A stretch of 63,564 nucleotides of DNA, taken from the NCBI GenBank assembly GCA_902517505.1, contig CABYCL010000005.1, forward strand, positions 1 to 63,564, written 5' to 3'. The notes beneath the pieces are model-generated. The model was not told the origin of the DNA. It did no database searches and saw only the letters and a program-made list of their open reading frames with translations. Every line of letters starts with the position of its first letter. The stretch's first letter is position 1. Origin of the DNA: an uncultured SAR86 cluster bacterium (lineage in GTDB: Bacteria > Pseudomonadota > Gammaproteobacteria > Magnimaribacterales > D2472). Positions 9,738-17,649 of this stretch are shown here, piece after piece. The position numbers and the translations under genes were made by a program.

Positions 9738-11228
9738 ATGAAAAATATAAGTCAATCAAGATTCTTTCTATCAATAATACTAATTTCCATTATTACAACT
9801 ATAGTTTCATTGAATAGTGATATTTCTGAATCATTTTTTCTAGATTTACAAGCGTCATTATCTATGTATTTAGGGTGGATGATAATAATACTTGCTAATG
9901 GTTTCGTTGTATTTGCCATTTACCTAATCTTTACAAAATACAAAGATATTAGATTGGGTGGACCGAATGCAAAGCCTTCATATTCATATATTAATTGGAT
10001 TGCAATGTTGTTTAGTGCTGGTTTGGGTATTGGATTGTTATTTTATGGTGTTGCAGAACCAATCATGCATTTAAATTCATATCCCGGAATGATTGAAGGT
10101 AATTCATCATATAATGCTGGAAAAGCGATAGGTCTTGCAAATCTTCATTGGGGGCTTCATGGATGGGCAATATACTCTTTACTAGGGCTTTGCTTTGCGT
10201 TTGCTTCTTATAATAAAAATCTTCCTTTTAGAGTAAGCTCTCTTCTTGGACCAAAAGTTTCTGAAAATAGGCCTCTTGCAATTTCAATAGATATTATTGC
10301 AATTCTTACAACTGTTTTAGGTGTTACTACATCATTAGGACTTGGAACTATTCAAATAAGTTCTGGACTATCATATGTTTTTTCTATTCCTGAAACCTTT
10401 CTAAACAAAATTATAATAATTATATTAATTACTTTAATTGGTTTAACGAGTGTTTCTCTAGGACTAGACAAAGGAATTAAGAGGTTATCTCAAGTTAATA
10501 TGATCCTAGCAACATCTCTTATGGGGTTCATTTTTATATTTGGGCCAACTGTTTTTATTTTAAACGCATTAATCCAAAATTTTGGATCTTATATAAACAC
10601 CCTTATAGAGTCTGCTACTTGGACTGAGGTATATGACACAACGTCTTGGCAAGATGGTTGGACGTTATTCTTTTATACCTGGTGGTTTGCATGGGCGCCT
10701 TTTGTGTCATTATTCATAGCGAGAATTTCATACGGAAGATCAATTAAGGAATTTATTATTGGTGTCTTATTCGTTCCTTCATTGATTGTATTTTTATGGA
10801 TGGGTATTTTTGGTAATGCAGCAATTTATCAAGTCATAAATGAAACAAGTCAGCTTAACGAAATTGTAAGCAATAATTATACTGTTGCATTATTTGCATT
10901 ATTTGATGTTTATCCCATTGCAAAAGCTGTTTCAATTCTTGCATTAATCATAATTGTTACCTTCTTTGTAACTTCATCTGATTCAGGAGCTTTGGTAGCT
11001 TCAATGCTCTCATCAAAAAAACATGTTGGCATTCATGATGATTCGCCAATAATGTCCCGTGTTACTTGGGCAATACTTTTAGGAATAATAGCAGCGGTGC
11101 TTCTATATAAAGGTGGTTTGACTGCACTTCAAACTTCAGTAGTAATATGTGGGGTTCCATTTTCAATCATTGTTGTCTTTGCGTGTAGACAATTCTATAA
11201 GTCACTTGAAAGTGAATTAGAAAACTAG
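9738..11228 (+). CDS. BCCT-family transporter 1 (betaine/choline/carnitine type)
   Basis: 496 residues, about 12 transmembrane helices, normal for the family. Diagnostic pieces are the glycine-rich helix GLGIGLLFYGVAEP (95-108) and the signature FFYTWWFAWAPFVSLFIARIS (311-331) with Trp 315, 316 and 319 in the places that form the quaternary-ammonium binding box in BetP. It therefore probably takes up a betaine-like solute, driven by Na+ or H+. N- and C-terminal tails are short, so the long osmosensing tail of BetP is absent. It diverges from TonB receptor 1 and its stop overlaps that of the convergent small gene at 11225. Confidence 0.9.
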   Translation: MKNISQSRFFLSIILISIITTIVSLNSDISESFFLDLQASLSMYLGWMIIILANGFVVFAIYLIFTKYKDIRLGGPNAKPSYSYINWIAMLFSAGLGIGLLFYGVAEPIMHLNSYPGMIEGNSSYNAGKAIGLANLHWGLHGWAIYSLLGLCFAFASYNKNLPFRVSSLLGPKVSENRPLAISIDIIAILTTVLGVTTSLGLGTIQISSGLSYVFSIPETFLNKIIIIILITLIGLTSVSLGLDKGIKRLSQVNMILATSLMGFIFIFGPTVFILNALIQNFGSYINTLIESATWTEVYDTTSWQDGWTLFFYTWWFAWAPFVSLFIARISYGRSIKEFIIGVLFVPSLIVFLWMGIFGNAAIYQVINETSQLNEIVSNNYTVALFALFDVYPIAKAVSILALIIIVTFFVTSSDSGALVASMLSSKKHVGIHDDSPIMSRVTWAILLGIIAAVLLYKGGLTALQTSVVICGVPFSIIVVFACRQFYKSLESELEN

Positions 11229-11374
11229 TTTATTTCGTCATCAATTTTTTTTAACTCATCTTCATCCATTTCATCTTCATAGACTAAATTAGTATCCTTA
11301 CTATTTTTTAATCTTTTTGCTATTAACATAGCTGCAACAACGATGATTAATATAATTCCAAGTTGGTAAAGCAT
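11225..11374 (-). CDS. Small one-helix membrane protein with acidic tail
   Basis: 49 residues: a hydrophobic segment at about 5-19 (LGIILIIVVAAMLIA), a basic stop-transfer KRLK, then an acidic tail EDEMDEDELKKIDDEI. The stop codon shares four bases (CTAG, 11225-11228) with the BCCT stop, the same geometry as other convergent pairs here. No ribosome-binding site is visible. It fills an otherwise empty 205-base gap. Coding status rests on amphipathic composition and gap fit, so moderate certainty. Confidence 0.5.
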   Translation of the reverse strand: MLYQLGIILIIVVAAMLIAKRLKNSKDTNLVYEDEMDEDELKKIDDEIN

Positions 11375-11422
11375 TTATTCAATATATATAATTAACTTCA
11401 TCTATATTAACCTATTTAACAC

Positions 11423-11428
11423 TATAAA
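11423..11428 (+). promoter_or_regulatory. Putative -10 element for the nitroreductase gene
   Basis: TATAAA ends five bases before the ATG at 11434, and there is no ribosome-binding site between. This predicts a leaderless transcript. Confidence 0.35.
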
Positions 11429-11433
11429 AATAA

Positions 11434-11985
11434 ATGGAAGCGCTGAACAATATTCTGACTAGAGTTTCTGCTAGGGAGTTATCCTCTCCATATCCAAGCA
11501 AAGATGAAATGGAGCTTGTATATAAAGCAGCATTAAGAGCACCAGATCATGCTTGGCTAAGACCATCAACTTTTATTGAAGTCAAAGACGAGGCGCTTGA
11601 TAGGCTTTCAAAAATATTTGTTAAGTTTGGTAAGTCATTGCCAGATATATCTGATGAAGTATTAAATAAATATCAAAATGCTCCATATAGGGCTCCGATG
11701 ATCATAGTATTAGTTAATACGTTTAAAGATCATCCTAAGGTTCCTGCAATTGAACAAAAACTTTCAACAGCAACAGCTGCTCAAAATATTATGCTTGCAT
11801 TAAATTCAATGAACTACTCATCTATATGGAGAACTGGAAAATTAGCTTTTAATGAAATGGTACAAACTGAACTTGGCTTAAAATCGAATCAGGAAATTTT
11901 AGGTTACTTATATATAGGAACAGAGGTAGGAAAAAAGAAAAAAATACCGTCTTTAGATATTGATAAATTTGTGACCTATCTATAA
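11434..11985 (+). CDS. Nitroreductase-family flavoprotein, YdjA-like
   Basis: 183 residues, the short form typical of YdjA. Family landmarks in order: RVSARELSSPYPS (10-22), LRAPDHAWLRPSTFIEV (about 33-49), NAPYRAPMIIVLV (about 81-93), a helix AAQNIMLALNSMNYSSIWRTG and the C-terminal GYLYIGTE. Such proteins bind FMN as dimers and reduce nitro or quinone-like compounds with NAD(P)H; the physiological substrate is unknown. Cytoplasmic. Its stop overlaps that of the convergent peptidase gene by six bases. Confidence 0.85.
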   Translation: MEALNNILTRVSARELSSPYPSKDEMELVYKAALRAPDHAWLRPSTFIEVKDEALDRLSKIFVKFGKSLPDISDEVLNKYQNAPYRAPMIIVLVNTFKDHPKVPAIEQKLSTATAAQNIMLALNSMNYSSIWRTGKLAFNEMVQTELGLKSNQEILGYLYIGTEVGKKKKIPSLDIDKFVTYL

Positions 11986-12678
11986 TTTAATTCTTTCAGT
12001 ATTTAATATCTGCTCGTGAGAAATTTCATTATCTTTTAGACAAACGTTATGGCAGTTACTATCATTTCCAAAACTTACAACATATCTAGGTATATCATTC
12101 ACAACATGAAGAGCACAGAATCCTTCAATTGCTAGACAATCATCTATTTCATTTGACTTTAAAATTTTTGATACAAATGGAATTCTCTCAGGTTCTTCAT
12201 CGTAATGTGGGCAACATATACCATTAATAAAGCCTAGGCATGGTAAAACCGCTTGATATTCTTTCCATGAATCAGTTATACCTTGCTGAAACCAACAAAT
12301 TGCTCCAGCACTTACACCGCTCATGATAGTTCCATTGGAATATGCATTAAAAAGTATTTTATCCAAGCCCCATTCTCTCCATACCGCTAACATACTTTTA
12401 GTATTACCACCGCCAACAAAAATAATGTCTTGATTATTAATATGTTTCTCTAAATTAATTGTTCTTTTAAAGAAATCGATATGAGATGTTTTACAGTTTA
12501 AAGAATCAAATGCTTTATAAAAATTCTCAATATATCCTATATCGTCTCCAGTTGCTGTTGGTATAAAACAAATAGATGGTTTTTCTTTTTGGCATTGTTT
12601 AACTATGTATTGTTCAATTTTTAAATCTTTAATCTCTCTGCCAAAACCCCCACCACCTATTGCTATAATTTGTTTCAT
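11980..12678 (-). CDS. Peptidase S51 (peptidase E/cyanophycinase-like)
   Basis: 232 residues from the ATG at 12678; an upstream TTG at 12705 would overlap the nuclease gene, and the ATG gives a four-base gap, so I prefer it. Family signs: start KQIIAIGGGGFG, VGGGNT (about residues 88-93), the nucleophile elbow SGVSAGAICW with Ser near 123, and CCPHYDEEPER with His near 158. S51 enzymes cleave Asp-X dipeptides or act on modified peptides; this branch (YgaJ-like) has no firm substrate. Likely co-transcribed with the nuclease and TPR-sulfotransferase upstream. Confidence 0.8.
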   Translation of the reverse strand: MKQIIAIGGGGFGREIKDLKIEQYIVKQCQKEKPSICFIPTATGDDIGYIENFYKAFDSLNCKTSHIDFFKRTINLEKHINNQDIIFVGGGNTKSMLAVWREWGLDKILFNAYSNGTIMSGVSAGAICWFQQGITDSWKEYQAVLPCLGFINGICCPHYDEEPERIPFVSKILKSNEIDDCLAIEGFCALHVVNDIPRYVVSFGNDSNCHNVCLKDNEISHEQILNTERIKL

Positions 12679-12682
12679 AATT

Positions 12683-13360
12683 TTATTTATTATATTTCTT
12701 ATCAAAAGCTATTAATCTTTGTTTCCATTTTTCAGTTAAGTGATTAAATTCATTTTCCCTTACAACAAATTCTTTAAATATTAAGTCTCTATCAACCATT
12801 AGAATTACAATTTGTTTAATATTGGATTCAAACATAACATTATGCGCATTTGCATATGCACAACCTTGTAAAAAGTAATCTTCAATCCATTCTCTTTTTT
12901 TAATTTTTTTAGCGGTCTTAAAATCTATCAATGATGGTATGTCTGAATAATTACCTACACAATCAGCAGTACCAGCATATAATTTATCCAAAATAAGCCC
13001 AACTTCTAAACCCCAGACTTCAGTAATTTTATTTAAGCCATCTGAAATAAAACGTTTTGTTATCTGTTCAGAAATCTTTTCTTCATATGACGATCCAAAA
13101 TTACACCATTCGTCATTATTTAAATAGTTTTCAATGGCTAAATGAACTGCGGTGCCAATATCAGTACTTTGTTTAATGACTCGATCAGCTTCTTCATCAC
13201 CTACTCTCAATCTCCAGTCTGACAAACCACTGGTCTTTGAAGAGGTATTCGAAAGAACTGTTGTTACACTTGGTACAAGGCTATCATTAGAATCTTTATA
13301 AAATCTTCCAATTTCAGTATCTACCCTTTCAAGTTTTGGATAGTTGTATTTGCTATCCAT
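12683..13360 (-). CDS. PD-(D/E)XK nuclease, MGME1/phage exonuclease-like
   Basis: 225 residues. Conserved core of a single-strand DNA exonuclease fold: PSVTTVL (30-36), GTAVH with His 73, AGTADCV with Asp 133, IDFKTAKK with Asp 146 and Lys 148 (the D...DXK metal site), and the helix LQGCAYA with Gln 165 and Tyr 169. This arrangement resembles MGME1 and exonucleases of marine phages more than RecB or Cas4, as no cysteines for an Fe-S cluster are present. It overlaps the sulfotransferase gene upstream by eight bases, so it is probably part of that transcript. No phage genes are nearby. A role in DNA end processing is inferred. Confidence 0.7.
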   Translation of the reverse strand: MDSKYNYPKLERVDTEIGRFYKDSNDSLVPSVTTVLSNTSSKTSGLSDWRLRVGDEEADRVIKQSTDIGTAVHLAIENYLNNDEWCNFGSSYEEKISEQITKRFISDGLNKITEVWGLEVGLILDKLYAGTADCVGNYSDIPSLIDFKTAKKIKKREWIEDYFLQGCAYANAHNVMFESNIKQIVILMVDRDLIFKEFVVRENEFNHLTEKWKQRLIAFDKKYNK

Positions 13361-15317
13361 GTTCAGGAAAATGTTTAGTTAGTTCATTTAGATCATCTTC
13401 AAAATTCTTCCAGTAATTAAGAGCTGATTTATAAATAGGTTGCCTTACCTGTTCTGAACTTGCTGTTTTAACTGGTCTTGATGATTTATAAAAACTTAAG
13501 CATGATTCTTGAAAATCAAGATTTAGAAAATCTATCATTGATCTTACTTCCTTTTCTGGGTTTTCAATTACATCCTCATACATAACTGTATGAATTGAGC
13601 CAGGAAAATAAGAATTCCAAAATTCCATGATCTTTACATAATCTTTGTAATATCTAGCAATATCATCTAAGTCATAAGTGAAATGTTGCCCTTTTGCAAA
13701 ATATTGCTTGAAACAACTAAAACAAGCGTCCATGGGATTTCTTCTTGCATCAATAATCTTAGCATTAGGTAGAATCATTTTTATGAGACCTATATGAGGA
13801 AAATTGTTAGGCATTTTATCAATAAAAAAACAGTCTTCATTGCGAGCCCACTTAGTTTCATCAATGTAATTTTTGCCATAAGATCTAATGGATTTATCAT
13901 TTAATATTAATAAATTATTTAGGTAGTCCTCAGAATTATTTGATGTCCTTATTTGCCTTCCAATATGCATAATATTTCCAAGTTCTTGAGTACCTTCTAT
14001 TTCAGAATGAGCTGATAATATTTGCTCTAGTAAAGTTGATCCCGCCCTTGGAAGTCCTAAAACAAATATTGGCTCTTTTGATTTAAAGCCAGATTCAAAA
14101 TTAATATTTTTTTTATTTTCTTTAAAAAAATTAATAACTTTATCAATAGAATCAGAGTTATTTTGTGCATTGTAATTAATTGTTTTTCTATGAAGCCAAT
14201 TACCATCCTTATAGTAATGAATAGATTTTTTATAATCTTTTAAAGATTCGTATGCCTTTCCAAGCGCAAAAAGCATTTGAATTTTTTCGACTTCGTTCAT
14301 TTCTTCTTTTAATGCATCCTCCATAGATTTAATTTGGTCATCAGAAAATTCATAAGTTTTAAGATTTGCAAGGCTCCAATAACCCTCTCCGCATAATGGA
14401 AATTGTTCAATTGCCATATGATAAGCATTTTCACTATTTGACCTTTCGCCTATAGTTTTATAGGCATGCCCCATACTTAAATGGACTCTTGGATTATTAT
14501 TTTGAAATTTTAAAAGTTCTTTATATAGATGTATTCCTTCTTTATATTGACCTAGCCTAATAGACATTGTTGCTGAAGCGCCGATGGCTTCAAAGTTATT
14601 TGGATCTAATTTTAATAAATTAGTAAATGCTTTTTTAGCTTCGGTTAATTTGTTTTGAAATCTATAGCATTTTGCTAAGTTATCCCATAGAAGTTTGTAA
14701 TATGGTTGTAAATTGATTGCTCTTGTAAATAACTTTTCAGCGACAGAATATTTTCTATTTTTTGTAGCTAATAACCCTAATAACCTTAATGCATCCACAT
14801 TGTTTTTATCTTTTTTAAGAACGTTTTTATATGCTTTTTCAGCCTCTCTATCTCGATTAGCCTTTACATGACGAATACCTTTGTATAGTTCTGAATAAGT
14901 TTTGTCAGATTCTATAAAGTCTTGAATAGTTTGATCTGCTTTTTCGTGATCATCTAAATCCAGATAATGATTTGAAATTTCTCTAGCAGTGCTTACAGAC
15001 GGATATTTTTTATGAAGAAGTTTTAAACAATCAAGGGCGTTATTGTTGTCACCTCTATATATTAATAATTTATATTTCATATCTAGATATTTTTTAATAT
15101 CTTTATTAATTTCTATTGATTTGTTGATAACTTTGAGCGCTTTATCTGCCTTATTTTGCTTAATATAAATAATTCCCAAGAGATCAAGGGATTTATCATG
15201 ATTTGGATGGATTTTTAATATCTCATTAAGTTGTTCAATGGATTCATTTAGATTATTATCATTGTACAAATTTACTGCATTTTTAAATGCATATTGTGCG
15301 GTATTAAAATCTGTCAT
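13353..15317 (-). CDS. TPR-sulfotransferase B
   Basis: 654 residues, intact. Residues about 5-400 are consecutive tetratricopeptide repeats (protein-binding scaffold). The C-terminal third is a PAPS-dependent sulfotransferase: 5'-phosphosulfate loop LGLPRAGSTLLEQ (about 414-426), DKMPNNFPHIGLI, the 3'-phosphate region NAKIIDARRNPMDACF and SSEQVRQP. No signal peptide, so a cytoplasmic enzyme that would sulfate a protein or small molecule before export. It is a paralogue of the split gene at 4919-6923. Its ATG directly abuts the ATG of the divergent BCCT gene. The substrate is unknown; the neighbouring TonB receptors and BCCT carriers are the obvious partners to test. Confidence 0.85.
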   Translation of the reverse strand: MTDFNTAQYAFKNAVNLYNDNNLNESIEQLNEILKIHPNHDKSLDLLGIIYIKQNKADKALKVINKSIEINKDIKKYLDMKYKLLIYRGDNNNALDCLKLLHKKYPSVSTAREISNHYLDLDDHEKADQTIQDFIESDKTYSELYKGIRHVKANRDREAEKAYKNVLKKDKNNVDALRLLGLLATKNRKYSVAEKLFTRAINLQPYYKLLWDNLAKCYRFQNKLTEAKKAFTNLLKLDPNNFEAIGASATMSIRLGQYKEGIHLYKELLKFQNNNPRVHLSMGHAYKTIGERSNSENAYHMAIEQFPLCGEGYWSLANLKTYEFSDDQIKSMEDALKEEMNEVEKIQMLFALGKAYESLKDYKKSIHYYKDGNWLHRKTINYNAQNNSDSIDKVINFFKENKKNINFESGFKSKEPIFVLGLPRAGSTLLEQILSAHSEIEGTQELGNIMHIGRQIRTSNNSEDYLNNLLILNDKSIRSYGKNYIDETKWARNEDCFFIDKMPNNFPHIGLIKMILPNAKIIDARRNPMDACFSCFKQYFAKGQHFTYDLDDIARYYKDYVKIMEFWNSYFPGSIHTVMYEDVIENPEKEVRSMIDFLNLDFQESCLSFYKSSRPVKTASSEQVRQPIYKSALNYWKNFEDDLNELTKHFPEHG

Positions 15318-16799
15318 ATGTTAAAAAGTATAAATCCCAATTGGAACAAGTCGGTTATCAGTATAACTATTTTACTATCACTGGTGTTATCAATATTCGT
15401 ATTAATTAGTCCAGAATATTCTTCGCAAATACTAAAAAATATTTATAACTATTTATCGAATATGTTTGAAGGTTTCTTTATGTATGGTAGTTTCGCACTT
15501 CTGCTTTTTCTTTTAGTTTTAGCTTCATCAAAATTTGGTTCATTTAAAGTAAAACTTTCAAATAAACCTTCATATTCAATGTTTTCATGGAGTTCTATGT
15601 TATTCGCTGGCGGAATTGGAGCAACTCTTCTTTATTGGTCTACTGTAGAATGGATTGAATATTACAATATTCTTAAAAATAACTCTGCGTTATCTGATAA
15701 AGAGCTTATGCTCTATTCTAGAGCATATCCATTATTTCACTGGGGGTTTTCTGCATGGGCTATATATTGTTTACCTGCTGTTGCTTTTGGGATTGCCTTA
15801 ACACTAAAGCCTGATACAAATTTAACCTTTTCAGGAATTCTAGGTGCAAAAAATTCATTTAATAAATTTATACTGGATGTTTTATTTATTGGTGCCATTA
15901 TTTGCGGTGCTGGAGTTGGATTAGGGCTCTCATTCCCTCTTATCTCATCTGTAATATCAAAAATATTTGTAATTGAACGAACTGTAACTTTGGATATTTT
16001 TACAATAATTATTTGCGCATTTATTTTTGGAATGAGTGCATATGTTGGAGTTCAAAAAGGAATACGAAGATTAAGTAATATAAACGTAATAATGGTGATA
16101 ATTTTCTTATTAATTATTTTATTACTAGGTCCTTCTAAGTATATTTTATCAAATTCAGCAGATTCATTTGTCTTCTTATTAAAAGAATATATTCCAATGA
16201 GCATTTCAACAGGAACAGAAATAAGTATTAATTGGTCGGTATTTTATTGGGCATGGTGGCTAGCACTTGCTCCAATGATTGGTACATTTATCATTAATGT
16301 TTCTAATAACAAAAGCTTAAGACAAATTATATTTGGAACGATTTTTATTGGAAGTTTTGGATGTATTTTTAGTATGATGATTTTATCAAATTTATCTATT
16401 TCATTGTTTGAATCCGGTTACATAAATAGTCCTAATATTATTGAAAATAATCTTATGTCTAAAGAAGAATTAGTGGTTAAGACAATCTCCTCTTTAAATT
16501 ACAATTATTTATTGATAGCTTTTTCCATAATATTGATAATTTTTTTATGTACTACTTATGACTCTGCAACATATGTGTTAGCATCAGCGTCAATGAAAGA
16601 CTCAAGTATGGAAAGCTCTAAATCACTTCGTGTATTATTTGCAATTTTACTTGTTGTTCAGCCTACTCTTCTAATGTATTTAAATGGGGTGGATTCCTTT
16701 AAATGGATAATGGTTATATTTTCAATTCCCTTGCTATTTATATATCTAATGTTAATTTACTCAATATTAAAAAATGTTTATTCAATTAAAATCACATAA
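15318..16799 (+). CDS. BCCT-family transporter 2, divergent
   Basis: 493 residues from the ATG at 15318. The frame is open back to an ATG at 15294, but that would run 24 bases into the divergent gene, and the hydrophobic N-terminus fits the later start. About 12 helices. The family signature is present (VFYWAWWLALAPMIGTFI), but the glycine-rich helix reads FAGGIGATLLYWSTVEWIEYY rather than the GMGIG of Na+-coupled members, closer in style to CaiT. It probably moves a betaine-like or related compound; coupling cannot be predicted. It is followed by an alpha/beta hydrolase that overlaps its 3' end by 26 bases, so the two form an operon. Confidence 0.85.
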   Translation: MLKSINPNWNKSVISITILLSLVLSIFVLISPEYSSQILKNIYNYLSNMFEGFFMYGSFALLLFLLVLASSKFGSFKVKLSNKPSYSMFSWSSMLFAGGIGATLLYWSTVEWIEYYNILKNNSALSDKELMLYSRAYPLFHWGFSAWAIYCLPAVAFGIALTLKPDTNLTFSGILGAKNSFNKFILDVLFIGAIICGAGVGLGLSFPLISSVISKIFVIERTVTLDIFTIIICAFIFGMSAYVGVQKGIRRLSNINVIMVIIFLLIILLLGPSKYILSNSADSFVFLLKEYIPMSISTGTEISINWSVFYWAWWLALAPMIGTFIINVSNNKSLRQIIFGTIFIGSFGCIFSMMILSNLSISLFESGYINSPNIIENNLMSKEELVVKTISSLNYNYLLIAFSIILIIFLCTTYDSATYVLASASMKDSSMESSKSLRVLFAILLVVQPTLLMYLNGVDSFKWIMVIFSIPLLFIYLMLIYSILKNVYSIKIT

Positions 16800-17649
16800 A
16801 GCACACGTTTTTACAAAAAACGATATAGATCCCTCAAAAAGTACAATTGTTATGATTCCTGGAGCTGGAATGGACCACAGAACGCTATCAATGTTCAAAT
16901 TAGATAAAATTAAAGACGATTTTAATATAGTTGCTATTGACCTACCTGGTCATGGATATACAACTGGACCTCTTTTTAATGATGTTGCAAGTCATACAAA
17001 TTTTTGTGTTGATTTATTAGATGAGTTAAATCTTAAAAATCTTATTTTTACTGGTCATAGTTGGGGAGGATTAATTGCTTTGGATTTATCTACAAAATAT
17101 CAAAATGAAATGACTATTTGTATGAATATTGCTTATCCTTTTTTGGTAGGGGATATTTTATTGGATTATGCGAAAGGCAATTTAGATCAATCTGTCGAGT
17201 TTTTGATGAAGTATGGAATATATAAAATGCCTGAAACGGAAATTAAAACAACAGGTTTTGGCGTAAAAGGATCTGGTTTTTATGGAAGATCTAAGGGTGA
17301 AATCAAATCACCATATGGAACTAAAACTGTTGAAGCAGATCCAGAAAGAGAAATTAAATTATACCCATTAAAAAGATTATTTAACCAGACTGAAAAAGAA
17401 ATTAGCTCTATAGATCTTAATTCATGTAATAACTTCCGGATGGAAGATGAACAAATTAATAAACTTAAAAACGTAAAATATATTTTTTGTGACAAAGATA
17501 AATTAGCAAGGTACAACCCTGAAAATGAAATCTTAAAAAATGCTGACTTAGATAAAGATATCTTTATGCTAAACGAGACAGGACATTTTCCATATTTCGA
17601 AGATCCAGACCAACTAGAAGAGATTTTTCTAAGTATTCTTAAAAATTAA
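16774..17649 (+). CDS. Alpha/beta hydrolase
   Basis: 291 residues, cytoplasmic. Classic fold landmarks: VMIPGAGMDHRT (oxyanion strand, about 26-37), IDLPGHGYTTGP, nucleophile elbow GHSWGG with Ser 96, a late acid in FCDKDKLA, and His in NETGHFPYFEDP near the C-terminus. The spacing fits a serine hydrolase of the haloperoxidase/lipase-like group. Its start lies inside the BCCT 2 gene, implying translational coupling and possibly action on the imported compound (inference). Its TAA shares four bases with the stop of the convergent TonB receptor gene. Confidence 0.8.
   Translation: MFIQLKSHKAHVFTKNDIDPSKSTIVMIPGAGMDHRTLSMFKLDKIKDDFNIVAIDLPGHGYTTGPLFNDVASHTNFCVDLLDELNLKNLIFTGHSWGGLIALDLSTKYQNEMTICMNIAYPFLVGDILLDYAKGNLDQSVEFLMKYGIYKMPETEIKTTGFGVKGSGFYGRSKGEIKSPYGTKTVEADPEREIKLYPLKRLFNQTEKEISSIDLNSCNNFRMEDEQINKLKNVKYIFCDKDKLARYNPENEILKNADLDKDIFMLNETGHFPYFEDPDQLEEIFLSILKN

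Noticed and set aside
12679-12705. TTG at 12705 as the start of the S51 peptidase
   Set aside because: It overlaps the upstream gene and adds residues before the family's IIAIGGGG start; the ATG at 12678 fits better.
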